Position numbers and translations under genes: made by a program. Shown one piece after another: positions 8,097 to 20,500 of a DNA stretch of 41,337 nucleotides (position 1 is the first letter of the stretch; the number at the start of each line of letters is the position of its first letter). The stretch covers positions 1-41,337 of the forward strand of contig WRIR01000020.1 in the NCBI GenBank assembly GCA_009782605.1. The letters are read 5' to 3'. This DNA is from Eggerthellaceae bacterium (GTDB taxonomy: Bacteria > Actinomycetota > Coriobacteriia > Coriobacteriales > Eggerthellaceae). The notes under the pieces are model-generated. The model was not told where the DNA came from. It ran no database searches and saw only the letters and a program-made list of their open reading frames with translations.

Positions 8097-9350
8097 ATGC
8101 CACTGCAATTCGTTTCTGAAACCGACCCTGCCGTCGCAGGGATACTCTCTGCGGAACTGGCGCGCCAGCGCTCAAGCATCGAGCTGATCGCATCGGAGAA
8201 CTTCACCTCGCGTGCGGTCATGGAGGCGGTCGGCAGCGTGCTCACCAACAAGTACGCCGAAGGCTATCCGGGGAAGCGCTATTACGGCGGCTGCGAGAAA
8301 GTGGACGCTGTCGAGGACCTGGCGCGCAGCCGGGCCTGCGAGCTGTACGGCTGCGCCTTCGCCAACGTGCAGCCGCACTCCGGCGCACAGGCGAACTTCG
8401 GGGCCTATACCGCCCTCATCGAGCTGGGGGACACGGTTTTAGGGATGAGCCTTGACCAGGGGGGGCACCTCACGCATGGCTCGCCCGTCAACTTCTCGGG
8501 CAAGTATTACCGCTTTGTCGCCTATGGGGTCGATCCCGAGACGGAGGTCATCGACTACGACGAGGTCTTGCGCATCGCCAAAGAGGTCCGCCCGCGCCTG
8601 GTCGTTGCGGGCGCCTCGGCATACCCGCGTGCCATCGACTTCGAGCGCATGGCGGGGATTGCGCACGAGGTCGGAGCCTCCTTCATGGTCGACATGGCGC
8701 ACATCGCCGGCCTTGTCGCAGCGGGGGCGCACCAAAGCCCCCTGCCCTTCGCCGACCTGGTCACCTCGACAAGCCACAAGACCCTGCGCGGCCCGCGCGG
8801 CGGCTTCATCCTCACCAACAACGAGGAGCTGGCAAAGAAGGTGGACCGGGCGGTCTTCCCGGGTGCGCAGGGCGGTCCCCTCATGCACGCGATCGCGGGG
8901 AAGGCGGTCGCCTTCGGCGAGGCGCTCCTCCCGGAGTACGCGGCCTACATCGGCCGCGTGGTGGAGAATGCCGCACGGCTGGGACAGGGCATGGCCGACG
9001 GCGGGCTGCGCCTGGTGTCGGGGGGCACCGACAACCACCTGTGCCTCGTGGACCTGACCCCCGCCGACGTGACGGGCAAGGATGCCGAAAAGGTGCTTGA
9101 GGAAGCCGGCCTGACGGTCAACAAGAACACCATCCCCAACGAGCCGCGCTCGCCCTTTGTGACGAGCGGTATCAGGGTGGGGTCTGCCGCCGCGACGACC
9201 CGGGGCCTTACCGCCGACGAATTCTACCAGGTCGGCGGCCTGATCGCCGCCGCAGTCTTCAATGCCGGAGACGAGGCCCTGCTCAAAGGCGTTGCGGGCA
9301 CCGTGCAGGCCATCACCGAGAGGCACCCGCTCTACCCCGAGATGGGCTAG
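8097..9350 (+). CDS. glyA: Serine hydroxymethyltransferase
   Basis: PLP enzyme that interconverts serine and glycine while loading tetrahydrofolate with a one-carbon unit. The sequence is canonical: [34 protein letters not shown], the pyridoxal lysine in [14 protein letters not shown], and [11 protein letters not shown]. At 417 residues it matches the family. I set the start at ATG 8097 ([11 protein letters not shown]), which lies behind AAAGGA. The frame stays open to 8034 but that part overlaps the lipoprotein gene. The deaminase gene follows 18 bp later, probably co-transcribed, which places two folate/nucleotide functions together. Confidence 0.97.
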   Translation: MPLQFVSETDPAVAGILSAELARQRSSIELIASENFTSRAVMEAVGSVLTNKYAEGYPGKRYYGGCEKVDAVEDLARSRACELYGCAFANVQPHSGAQANFGAYTALIELGDTVLGMSLDQGGHLTHGSPVNFSGKYYRFVAYGVDPETEVIDYDEVLRIAKEVRPRLVVAGASAYPRAIDFERMAGIAHEVGASFMVDMAHIAGLVAAGAHQSPLPFADLVTSTSHKTLRGPRGGFILTNNEELAKKVDRAVFPGAQGGPLMHAIAGKAVAFGEALLPEYAAYIGRVVENAARLGQGMADGGLRLVSGGTDNHLCLVDLTPADVTGKDAEKVLEEAGLTVNKNTIPNEPRSPFVTSGIRVGSAAATTRGLTADEFYQVGGLIAAAVFNAGDEALLKGVAGTVQAITERHPLYPEMG

Positions 9351-9368
9351 GCGGAAAGAGAGGCGACG

Positions 9369-9821
9369 ATGGAGAGCAGCCGGCCGTCCTGGGACGAATA
9401 CTTCATGCGGCTCACCCATGAGGTCGCGACGCGCACGACCTGCCTGCGCAGGGGGGTCGGCGCGATCGTCGTGAAAGACCGCAGGATACTTTCAACAGGC
9501 TACAACGGGGTTCCCAGCGGCATTGCGCACTGTAGCGAGGTGGGGTGCCTGCGCCAGCAGCTCGGTGTGCCGTCCGGCCAGCGCCACGAGATATGCCGCG
9601 GGCTCCATGCAGAACAGAACGCCATCATCCAGGCGGCGCGCTACGGCATCGACATCTCCGGGTCGTCTATCTATATCACGACCCAGCCCTGCGTCGTCTG
9701 CGCGAAGATGATAATCAATGCGGGCATCGTCGAGATCGTGTATGCCGAGCCCTACGATGACGAACTGTCGCTGTCGATGCTCGCCGAGGCGGGCATCAGG
9801 CTGCGCTGCCTTGAGGGCTAG
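9369..9821 (+). CDS. dCMP deaminase family protein (ComEB-like)
   Basis: Zinc deaminase of 150 residues in the dCMP/cytidine deaminase fold. Zinc-binding and catalytic motifs are LHAEQNAI (His and Glu) and PCVVCAKM (two Cys). The N-terminus [21 protein letters not shown] and the internal [10 protein letters not shown] block are typical of deoxycytidylate deaminases and ComEB. The reaction would supply dUMP for thymidylate synthesis, which would fit its position next to glyA, the source of methylene-tetrahydrofolate. The stop is followed by a long stem-loop and T-rich sequence, so transcription probably ends here. Confidence 0.92.
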   Translation: MESSRPSWDEYFMRLTHEVATRTTCLRRGVGAIVVKDRRILSTGYNGVPSGIAHCSEVGCLRQQLGVPSGQRHEICRGLHAEQNAIIQAARYGIDISGSSIYITTQPCVVCAKMIINAGIVEIVYAEPYDDELSLSMLAEAGIRLRCLEG

Positions 9822-9847
9822 CGCCGCCGCCCGGCGGCTCCTGTCCC

Positions 9848-9945
9848 CTTGTGGCCCTTCGGGCACCGGCTTGTGCGCCGGCCGCTCACCGGAGGGGCGT
9901 CGCCCGCTCGCTGGCCGGGTGCCACAAGTTTTAGAGATTTTTCCG
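9848..9945 (+). terminator. Possible terminator after the deaminase gene
   Basis: CTTGTGGC at 9848-9855 pairs perfectly with GCCACAAG at 9921-9928. Inside is a second stem, CCGGC/GCCGG around 9866-9881. The outer stem is followed directly by TTTTAGAGATTTTT. The loop is long for a classic terminator, so the call is moderate. Confidence 0.45.
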
Positions 9946-9951
9946 ATAAGC

Positions 9952-9981
9952 TGAACAAAACGCGGGAAAGTTTGATATCAT
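9952..9981 (+). promoter_or_regulatory. Candidate promoter of the ATP synthase operon
   Basis: TGAACA (9952-9957) and TATCAT (9976-9981) are 18 bp apart, upstream of the first gene of the atp operon and downstream of a likely terminator. The match is moderate. Confidence 0.35.
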
Positions 9982-10013
9982 GCTCATGTTTGTTATGACG
10001 GCAGGTTGGAGGG

Positions 10014-10304
10014 ATGCGCGGTTTGGAGGTCTTGGCAGGTTTTTTAGGGGGCGTGGCCGGTGTGATAGGCTTTCTCCCATTCCTCTTTCTGAGCGGAAGG
10101 CTTCGCACGAAGTTCATAGAAGAGGGTGCCAAAAAAGCCGCCTACATCTTCTTGGTCCCCCTGCTCTCATTCATCCTTATGGTTGCGGCCTTGTTCGTGC
10201 TGTGGTTGGCCTTTCCCCAGCACCTTATGGTATTCTCAGTGGCTTGCATCGTGGTTTTTCTCGGGGGCACCATAGCGGTCACCGTGAAACAGGTGAGACG
10301 GTAA
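10014..10304 (+). CDS. Small membrane protein at the head of the atp operon (AtpI-like position)
   Basis: A 96-residue hydrophobic protein with three likely membrane helices: LEVLAGFLGGVAGVIGFLPF, then AYIFLVPLLSFILMVAALFV and MVFSVACIVVFLGGTIAV. The position directly before atpB is where AtpI/AtpZ, an assembly or ion-transport helper of the Fo motor, is found in many bacteria. I do not see convincing AtpI sequence motifs, and AtpI is usually longer with four helices, so the call is positional. GGAGGG abuts the ATG at 10014, which is too close for a good ribosome site; a TTG at 10023 has better spacing. Confidence 0.6.
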   Translation: MRGLEVLAGFLGGVAGVIGFLPFLFLSGRLRTKFIEEGAKKAAYIFLVPLLSFILMVAALFVLWLAFPQHLMVFSVACIVVFLGGTIAVTVKQVRR

Positions 10305-10335
10305 GGTAATAACAGGGTAATAACAGGAGAGATGC

Positions 10336-11121
10336 ATGAACCCTTTTGACGAACTGCAAACGATGGTCCAACACCTGATCTCTAACGTGGCGAGCGGCCC
10401 CTTTGTCGGAGGCCTCACCACCTACACCCCCTACATCATCCTCATCCTGCTGCTCGTCGTGGTCATCGTGTTCGTCGCGAAGAGCCAGCTGTCCCTCGTG
10501 CCCAAGAACCGCTTCGTGGGTGTTGTCGAGTTCCTTGTCGACTTCGCGCAGAACAACATGGGGTATGGCGTCATGGGCAACGCCGCCAAGGAGCACATCC
10601 CCTTTCTGCTGACGCTGTTCATCTTCATCCTCGTCTCGAACCTCGTCGGCATCATCCCGGGCTCCCGGGCAGCGACGGGGACCATCGGCTCCACGCTCCC
10701 GCTCGCCGGCATCTCCTTCGTCTACTTCACCTACCACGGCATCAAGAAGCAGGGCGGCCTGCATTACCTGAAGTCCTTCGCCCCCTCGGGCCTGAAGCCG
10801 GCGCCTCTTGCCGCCGTCATCTGGTTCCTGGAGTTCTTCTCCATGATACTGCGCCTGCTGACGCTGTCCGTCCGTCTTTTTGCCAACATGCTTGCCGGGC
10901 ATCTGCTCTTGGGCACGCTTGCCATCATGGTCTATCTGTTCATCCAGCCGATCATCGCAGGCATCACGGCGGTGAACCTCGGTTTCACCTTGGTGAGCCT
11001 GCTGTGGCTTTTGCTGCTTGTGGTCATGTACGCGATGGAGGTCTTCGTCGCCTGTGTCCAGGCCTACATATTCACGCTGCTTTCGAGCGTGTACGTGTAC
11101 CTGGCGACCGAGGAGCACTGA
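10336..11121 (+). CDS. atpB: F1Fo ATP synthase subunit a
   Basis: Membrane stator of the Fo motor, forming the two ion half-channels. The 261-residue protein has several membrane helices. It carries the essential Arg in the SVRLFANMLAGH helix, and the final helix block MEVFVACVQAYIFTLLSSVYV, which is the strongest subunit a signature. ATG 10336 follows GGAGAG. It is the first of the eight canonical subunit genes here (B-E-F-H-A-G-D-C). The gap to atpE is unusually large at 119 bp and contains a small CAGGG/CCCTG hairpin just before the atpE ribosome site. Confidence 0.95.
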   Translation: MNPFDELQTMVQHLISNVASGPFVGGLTTYTPYIILILLLVVVIVFVAKSQLSLVPKNRFVGVVEFLVDFAQNNMGYGVMGNAAKEHIPFLLTLFIFILVSNLVGIIPGSRAATGTIGSTLPLAGISFVYFTYHGIKKQGGLHYLKSFAPSGLKPAPLAAVIWFLEFFSMILRLLTLSVRLFANMLAGHLLLGTLAIMVYLFIQPIIAGITAVNLGFTLVSLLWLLLLVVMYAMEVFVACVQAYIFTLLSSVYVYLATEEH

Positions 11122-11240
11122 ATTTGGAAATGGGCGGCATGTCCGCTTGTTGATTGGTAAAGGTTCATAGCGCGGCATAAGGGCTGCGTTATGGAAAGCA
11201 CGGTCAGGGATCGGCCCTGGCTCAAAGTTAAGGAGGAATC

Positions 11241-11462
11241 GTGGTTCTTTCAGGTATTGGTCTCGGTGCCATCGGATTCGGTTTAGCGGCTATCGGTGGC
11301 GGTGTAGGCGTAGGTCTCGCCGGTGCAGGCGCCATGGGCGCCGTGGCTCGTCAGCCCGAGCTGTACGGCCGCATTTTCACCCTCTTTATCATGTCCGCCG
11401 CTATGTCGGAGGCCCTGGCGCTGCTCGGCTTCGTCCTTGCGTTTATCGCTTCGGCCCTCTAG
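11241..11462 (+). CDS. atpE: F1Fo ATP synthase subunit c
   Basis: Rotor-ring proteolipid of 73 residues forming a helical hairpin: a Gly-rich first helix (GGGVGVGLAGAG), the polar loop ARQPEL, and a second helix with the ion-binding Glu in MSAAMSEALALLGF. The start is GTG at 11241 behind AGGAGG. The residues that mark sodium-binding rings (Gln in helix 1, Ser-Thr after the Glu) are not present: the Glu is followed by Ala-Leu and the helix 1 position is occupied by Val/Leu. By family rules this points to a proton-driven ring, an inference that needs structure or assay. Confidence 0.95.
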   Translation: MVLSGIGLGAIGFGLAAIGGGVGVGLAGAGAMGAVARQPELYGRIFTLFIMSAAMSEALALLGFVLAFIASAL

Positions 11463-11507
11463 TCCTCACCCTTACCCGAGGACAGTGTAGTTGATGGAGG
11501 TGAATAA

Positions 11508-12119
11508 GTGAGATTTACCCTTAAAAGACTCGTAGCTTTATGCGTCGTTTCGTGTGCGGCGGTCCTGGGCTTCCCCGCCCTGGCCTTCGCGAGCGAGGCG
11601 GAGGGATCCGCGGCCGGCATCGGCCTGCTCTTCCCGCCGCTGGTGGAATGGATACCGATGCTCATCGGCTTCATCATCCTGTGGGCCATCCTGGCAAAGT
11701 TCGGGTGGCCGGCGTTCATCGACATGATCGACAGGCGCCAAGCGACCATCAAGGACTCGCTTGAGCAGGCAGAGAGCGCGAAGGTCGAAAGCGAGCGCCT
11801 GCTCGAAGAGAACAAGGCCGTGCTGGTCGATGCGAAGAAGCAGGCCGCCCAGATAGTCTCTGAGGCAACCCAGGCCGCAGAGGCCGTGAAGGCCGACATA
11901 ACCGCAAAGGCGCAAACGGAGGCTGAGACCATGATAGCGAAGGCACGCAATGCTATCGAGGCCGAGAAGAAGGTGGCCATCACGGAGCTCCAGGCTTCGG
12001 TCGCCGACCTGTCTGTCTCGGTCGCCGGACGCCTCATCGCCCAAGACCTCAACGATGCCGACCATCGTAAGATCATCGGACATTATCTGGCGGAAGCAGG
12101 AACCTTCGATGCCAACTAA
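11508..12119 (+). CDS. atpF: F1Fo ATP synthase subunit b
   Basis: Peripheral stalk subunit that links the membrane part to F1. The membrane helix is WIPMLIGFIILWAILAKFGWPAF and is followed by a long coiled coil rich in Glu, Lys, Ala and Gln, ending with SVAGRLI. The start is GTG at 11508 behind ATGGAGG. The first 32 residues (RLVALCVVSCAAVLGFPALAF plus ASEAEG) look like a cleavable signal peptide before the real membrane anchor, making the protein 203 residues against about 160-170 in most bacteria. Similar leaders occur on b subunits of some actinobacteria. Confidence 0.93.
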   Translation: MRFTLKRLVALCVVSCAAVLGFPALAFASEAEGSAAGIGLLFPPLVEWIPMLIGFIILWAILAKFGWPAFIDMIDRRQATIKDSLEQAESAKVESERLLEENKAVLVDAKKQAAQIVSEATQAAEAVKADITAKAQTEAETMIAKARNAIEAEKKVAITELQASVADLSVSVAGRLIAQDLNDADHRKIIGHYLAEAGTFDAN

Positions 12120-12663
12120 TCGCATGATCGCCCGCAAAGAGTCCGCGGTCTATGCGCAGGTGCTGCTCGAGGCCGCCCAGGGCACCGGCACCGTTTTCGA
12201 GGTGGCCGGCCAGCTTGAGCAGGCAAACGAGTCCATCTGCGGGAACATCGACCTGCGCACGGCGCTCTTCGACCGGGCCATCCCCGCCGATGCCCGCATC
12301 GGCGTCATCGACGAGGTATTCGACGGCTTCGACCCGGCGCTGCTTGCGACGCTGGGCGTCATGGTCAAGCGCGACGACCTGGGGCTTCTCGGCAAGGTAG
12401 CCGACACCTACACCGGCATTGCCGAAAAGGCCCTCGACGCGGTGTTCATCGACGTGACGACGGTGGTCGCCCTCGACGACGGGCTCCGTGACTCGATCAA
12501 GAAGAAGTATGCCGCCCAGTTCGGCTGCGACGTGCTCCTGCGCGAGCACATCGACCCGGCCATCATGGGGGGCATCGTGCTGAGCGCGCAGGGAGTCTCG
12601 ATCGACGCGAGTGTGGCCTCGCAGCTTGAGGGCACCCGCAGGGTGCTCGCGCAGGCACGGTAG
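12109..12663 (+). CDS. atpH: F1Fo ATP synthase subunit delta
   Basis: Peripheral stalk cap that binds the top of F1. The frame shows AVYAQVLLEAA at the start, typical of delta/OSCP, and the C-terminal INPxxxGGIVL-like block as HIDPAIMGGIVLSAQG. At 184 residues it matches the family. I choose ATG 12109, which overlaps the end of atpF by 11 bp and has AGG 8 bp upstream; ATG 12124 is a weaker alternative. The overlap implies translational coupling with atpF. Confidence 0.92.
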   Translation: MPTNRMIARKESAVYAQVLLEAAQGTGTVFEVAGQLEQANESICGNIDLRTALFDRAIPADARIGVIDEVFDGFDPALLATLGVMVKRDDLGLLGKVADTYTGIAEKALDAVFIDVTTVVALDDGLRDSIKKKYAAQFGCDVLLREHIDPAIMGGIVLSAQGVSIDASVASQLEGTRRVLAQAR

Positions 12664-12744
12664 CACGAGCAGGCATGAGGCAGGCAAGGCAAGAGAATGT
12701 GTGAGAGAAACAGGAACACAATGAGAGATATATCATCATTATTC

Positions 12745-12753
12745 GGAGGTGAT
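12745..12753 (+). promoter_or_regulatory. Near-perfect ribosome binding site of atpA
   Basis: GGAGGTGAT, a nine-base match to the 16S rRNA tail, sits 6 bp before the atpA ATG. It is the strongest such site in the operon, which fits the three-copy stoichiometry of subunit alpha. It lies in a 96-bp AT-richer gap after atpH. Confidence 0.8.
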
Positions 12754-12759
12754 AGATAG

Positions 12760-14325
<1,566 letters not shown>

Positions 14326-14334
14326 GAAGCGTCC

Positions 14335-16751
<2,417 letters not shown>

Positions 16752-16757
16752 GATACC

Positions 16758-17177
16758 ATGTCAGAGCCTTTAGCATGCGAGATAGTGACCCCGTCCGGGA
16801 GGCTCTTCTCCGGTGAGGCCGAGTATGTCTCGGCGCCCGCCGCAGAGGGCGATATCGGCTTTTTGCACCAGTGCGCGCCCTTCATGAGCACGCTCAAGCG
16901 CGGGGCCGTGCGCATCAAGGAGACCATGGCCGGCGAGGACGCGGATGTCTTTGCGGTCAATGGGGGCTATGTCGAGGCCGACGGCCGCAAGGTCGTGGTG
17001 TTGGCGAGCCATGCCATCAATGTGGCAGAGGTCGATGTGGAGATCGCCCAAGAGCGCATCGCCGCCAACGAGCAGCGCCTTGCGGAGCTTTCCGAGGACG
17101 ACTCCCGTGCGGTCTTCATACGCGACGAGATAGAGTGGCAGAACTACCTGGTTACGTTAGTCGGACAACCAGCCTAA
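16758..17177 (+). CDS. atpC: F1Fo ATP synthase subunit epsilon
   Basis: Rotor subunit that couples the shaft to the c-ring and can inhibit ATP hydrolysis. The N-terminal beta sandwich is recognisable from CEIVTPSGRLFSGEAEYVSAPAAEGDIGFLHQCAPFMSTLK (split across the family pattern) and FAVNGGYVEADGRKVVVLA. A C-terminal helical hairpin rich in Glu/Arg follows. At 139 residues it is complete. It is the last gene of the operon, and its stop is directly followed by an 82-bp tandem repeat. Confidence 0.94.
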   Translation: MSEPLACEIVTPSGRLFSGEAEYVSAPAAEGDIGFLHQCAPFMSTLKRGAVRIKETMAGEDADVFAVNGGYVEADGRKVVVLASHAINVAEVDVEIAQERIAANEQRLAELSEDDSRAVFIRDEIEWQNYLVTLVGQPA

Positions 17178-17178
17178 T

Positions 17179-17342
17179 TGCTGCGGCTTCCCGCAGCACC
17201 CCATCTTGGCGCTCTGCTTCGAGCTCACGTACTGAAGTGCGCTTCGCTCTCACATCGCGCTGCTGCGGCTTCCCGCAGCACCCCATCTTGGCGCTCTGCT
17301 TCGAGCTCACGTACTGAAGTGCGCTTCGCTCTCGCATCGTGC
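17179..17342. repeat. 82-bp tandem duplication with a perfect hairpin in each copy
   Basis: Two copies of an 82-bp unit lie head to tail (17179-17260 and 17261-17342) and differ at only two positions. Each begins with TGCTGCGG-CTTC-CCGCAGCA, an 8-bp perfect stem with a four-base loop. The first copy starts one base after the atpC stop codon. The unit does not encode a convincing peptide. This fills about half of the 334-bp gap between atpC and dnaE. Confidence 0.9.
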
Positions 17343-17361
17343 CAATCTGGGGCACTGCGGA

Positions 17362-17411
17362 AACCCTCGCTGCCCGACAGGGTTCGGGATTGCGAGCGCC
17401 TCGGGCTTTTT
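17362..17411 (+). terminator. Likely terminator of the atp operon
   Basis: AACCCT (17362-17367) pairs with AGGGTT (17379-17384). A second short stem, AGC(G)CC-TCG-GGGCT-like at 17395-17407, is followed by five Ts (17407-17411). The position between the repeat and the dnaE leader fits the end of the atp transcript, but the stems are short. Confidence 0.5.
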
Positions 17412-17460
17412 CGCTAAATCTCCATGAGGTGTTCGTGCCGGAGGGCTTCGTGTGCTGGTA

Positions 17461-17493
17461 TCATGGATGCACTACTAGAGAGAGCATCCATGA
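17461..17493 (+). promoter_or_regulatory. Inverted repeat in the dnaE leader
   Basis: TCATGGATGC (17461-17470) and GCATCCATGA (17484-17493) are perfect 10-bp inverted repeats with a 13-bp spacer. The left arm overlaps a possible -10 (TATCAT, 17459-17464) and the right arm ends 18 bp before the dnaE ATG, next to the weak GAGAGG ribosome site. It could be an operator or a hairpin in the leader RNA. Confidence 0.55.
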
Positions 17494-17511
17494 GAGGCTG
17501 GCGCACAAGAT

Positions 17512-20500
17512 ATGGCATTTGTGCATCTACACAACCACACCGAATACTCCCTGCTTGACGGGGCGACGCACATCAGGGACCTGGTGGAGAAGGCGGCAAA
17601 GCTGGGTATGCCGGCGGTCGCCGTCACCGACCACGGGGTGATGAGCGGGATACCCGAGCTGTGCTTCGTCTGCGACGAGGTGGAGAAGGACACCGGCGTC
17701 CGCGTGAAGCCGATCTTTGGCTGCGAGGTCTATTTCACGACCGACGACGAGCTCAAGCGTGAAGGCAAGCAGAAGTTCTACCACCTCCTTCTCCTGGCGA
17801 AGAGCAACGCCGGCTACCACAACCTCGTCAAGCTCGTTTCCGAGTCCCACGTCGACAACTTCTACTACAAGCCGCGCACCACGGTCGCCATGCTTGAGAG
17901 GTATTCCGAGGGGATTGTCGCGACAAGCGCCTGCCTTGTCGGTATCGTGTCGCAGATGGTCGACGAGGGCCGCTTCGACGAGGCGCGATCGTGGGCGAAG
18001 AGGTTCGCGGGCATCTATGAGCCGGGGGACTTCTACATCGAGCTGCAGGACCAGGGCATCGTGACCGACAGGGGCCTCACCCAGAACCAGCTCAACCACG
18101 AGCTGGCAAAGATAGCAGACGAGCTGGGACTGAAAACCGTCGCGACCAACGACATCCACTACCTGAACCACGCCGACGCCCGTGCGCAAGACATCCTCCT
18201 GTGCGTGGGGACGGGCTCGATACTCAACGATGCCAACCGCCTGCAGTTCGCAAACGACCAGTTCTACATGAAGAGCGAAGCCGAGATGAAGGAGGCGCTC
18301 AAGGACTTCGACGAGGCCTGCGACAACACGGTCGAGATAGCCGACAAGTGCAACGTCGTGCTCGACCGCGACTCCGTCCTCCCGCACTTCCCCCTGCCCG
18401 AGGGCGAGACCGAGGAAAGCTACTTCCGCAAGCAGTGCGTCGCGGGGCTTCACCGGCGCTACGGCGACCCCCTCCCCGAGGCTGTGTCGGCGCGTTACGA
18501 GTACGAGGCGGACGTCATCATCCAGCAGGGTTTCCCCGCCTACTTCCTTATCGTCCAGGAATACATCCAGTGGGCGCGGGACAACGGCATCGGTGTCGGG
18601 CCCGGCCGCGGCAGCGCCGCTGGCAGCATCGTCGCCTTCGCGCTCGGCATCACGGACCTCGACCCGCTTGAGCACGGCCTCTTCTTCGAGCGCTTCCTTT
18701 CGACCGAGCGCATCGAGATGCCCGACATCGACGTCGACTTCGACGACGAGCGGCGCGACGAGGTTATCGACCATGTGAAGGCCATCTACGGGGAAGACCA
18801 TGTCGCGTCGGTCATCACCTTCGGCTCCCTGCAGGCGAAGAACGCCATTCGCGATGCGTCGCGCGTGCTCAACTACCCCTACGCCCTCGGCGACAGGCTG
18901 TGCAAGATGGTCGGGAACGAGCTGGGCATCACAATCAAGGAGGCCATGGGAAGGAACCCCGACCTGAAAAAGGCCTATGAGGCAGAGGAGGACAGCCGCG
19001 AGGTGCTTGACGCCGCGCTTTCCATCGAGGGCCACATCCGCGGGGAAGGCGTCCATGCCTGCGCGGTGATCGTCTGCCGCGATCCCCTTGCCGAGCACAT
19101 CCCCTTGAAGCGGGACACGAAGGGCGGTGCCATCATCACCCAGTATGACGGCCATGTCACGCCTGAGCTGGGCATGTTGAAGATGGACTTCCTGGGCCTG
19201 CGTACCTTGTCGCTCATCGCCCATGCCTGCGAGAACATCGAGGAACGCTTCGGCACCAGGATAATCCCCGACGAGATACCCCTTGACGACAAGAAGGCCT
19301 TCGACCTCCTGTGCGGGGGGAACATGGACGGCCTCTTCCAGGTGGAAGGCCCCCTGTACGTGAGCCTCTTCTCGCAGTTGAAGCCCCGCCACTTCTCCGA
19401 CGTCATGGCCGCCATCGCCCTCAATCGCCCCGGGCCTCTGGAAACCGGCACGGTGAAGAGGTTCATCGCCCGCGCGAAGGGGCAGGGCGCCATCCAATAC
19501 TACGACGACCGCCTGCGCCCCATCCTTGAGGAAACCTACGGGACCATGGTCTACCAGGAGCAGATCCTCCAGATATCCATGGAGATGTGCGGGTTCACGG
19601 CAGGCAAGGCCGACAAGCTCCGCAAGGCGATGGGCAAGAAGATACAAGAGATCATGGACGAGCTGAAGGAGGACTGGAACAACGGGGCGGTCAAGAACGG
19701 CTATTCCCTCGACGTGGCGAAGCGCATCTGGAACGACACCGAAGAGTTCGCGAAGTACGCCTTCAACAAGTCCCACTCCGCCGCCTATGCCGTGCTGGTC
19801 ATGCGCACCGCCTACCTGAAGGCCTACTACCCCCATGAGTTCATGGCGGCCGTGCTTTCCTCGTATATGGGGAACAGCGACCGGCTTATCCGCTATATCG
19901 CAAGCTGCAACCGCTCGGGCATCCCCGTCCTGCCGCCCGACGTCAATTCCTCGAACCTCGAGTTCACCCCGACCGACGAGGGGATCCGCTTCGGCCTGGT
20001 GGGGGTCCGCGGGGTGGGCGAGAAGGTGGCGAGCGAGATAATCGAGGAACGGAAGCGCTCGGGCGCCTTTTCCTCGCTCCATGACTTCGTGAACCGCCTG
20101 GACTCGAAGTGCTACAACCGCAAGACGCTCGACGCGCTCATCAAGGCCGGCGCCTTCGACTCGACGGGCTACACGCGCAGGCAGCTGATGTACTTCGTCG
20201 AGGACACGACCTTTTTAGAGGGCGCGTCGAAGCGGCAGAGGGACCGCGACAAGGGGCAGGCAAGCCTCTTCGACCTGTTTGACGACGAGGACGGCTCGGG
20301 GTTCTCCGAGGCGATCCCGGCCCCCGACGGCGTCGAGTGGGAAAAGAAGCAGAAACTCCGCTACGAGAAGGAGATCTTGAAGATATACGTGTCCGAGCAC
20401 CCGCTTCAGCCCTACGAGGAAGCAATCTCCCGCATGGCGAAGTTCAGCCTGGGGGATTTGGCGGAACGCGAGAAGGAGATACCGTCCGCGACTTTCATCG

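Noticed and set aside
9996-10014. Earlier start for the small membrane protein of the atp operon
   Set aside because: A TGA lies in frame at 9996 and no ATG, GTG or TTG falls between it and the annotated start.
17379-17391. A GGTTCGGGATT stretch that resembles a tRNA T-loop
   Set aside because: No acceptor stem or anticodon arm can be folded around it, and no GGTTCGAnnCC core is present.
17527-20082. An 851-codon open frame on the minus strand opposite dnaE
   Set aside because: It mirrors dnaE, a full canonical gene, and its translation is low-complexity without motifs. Such frames are a by-product of high GC codon use.
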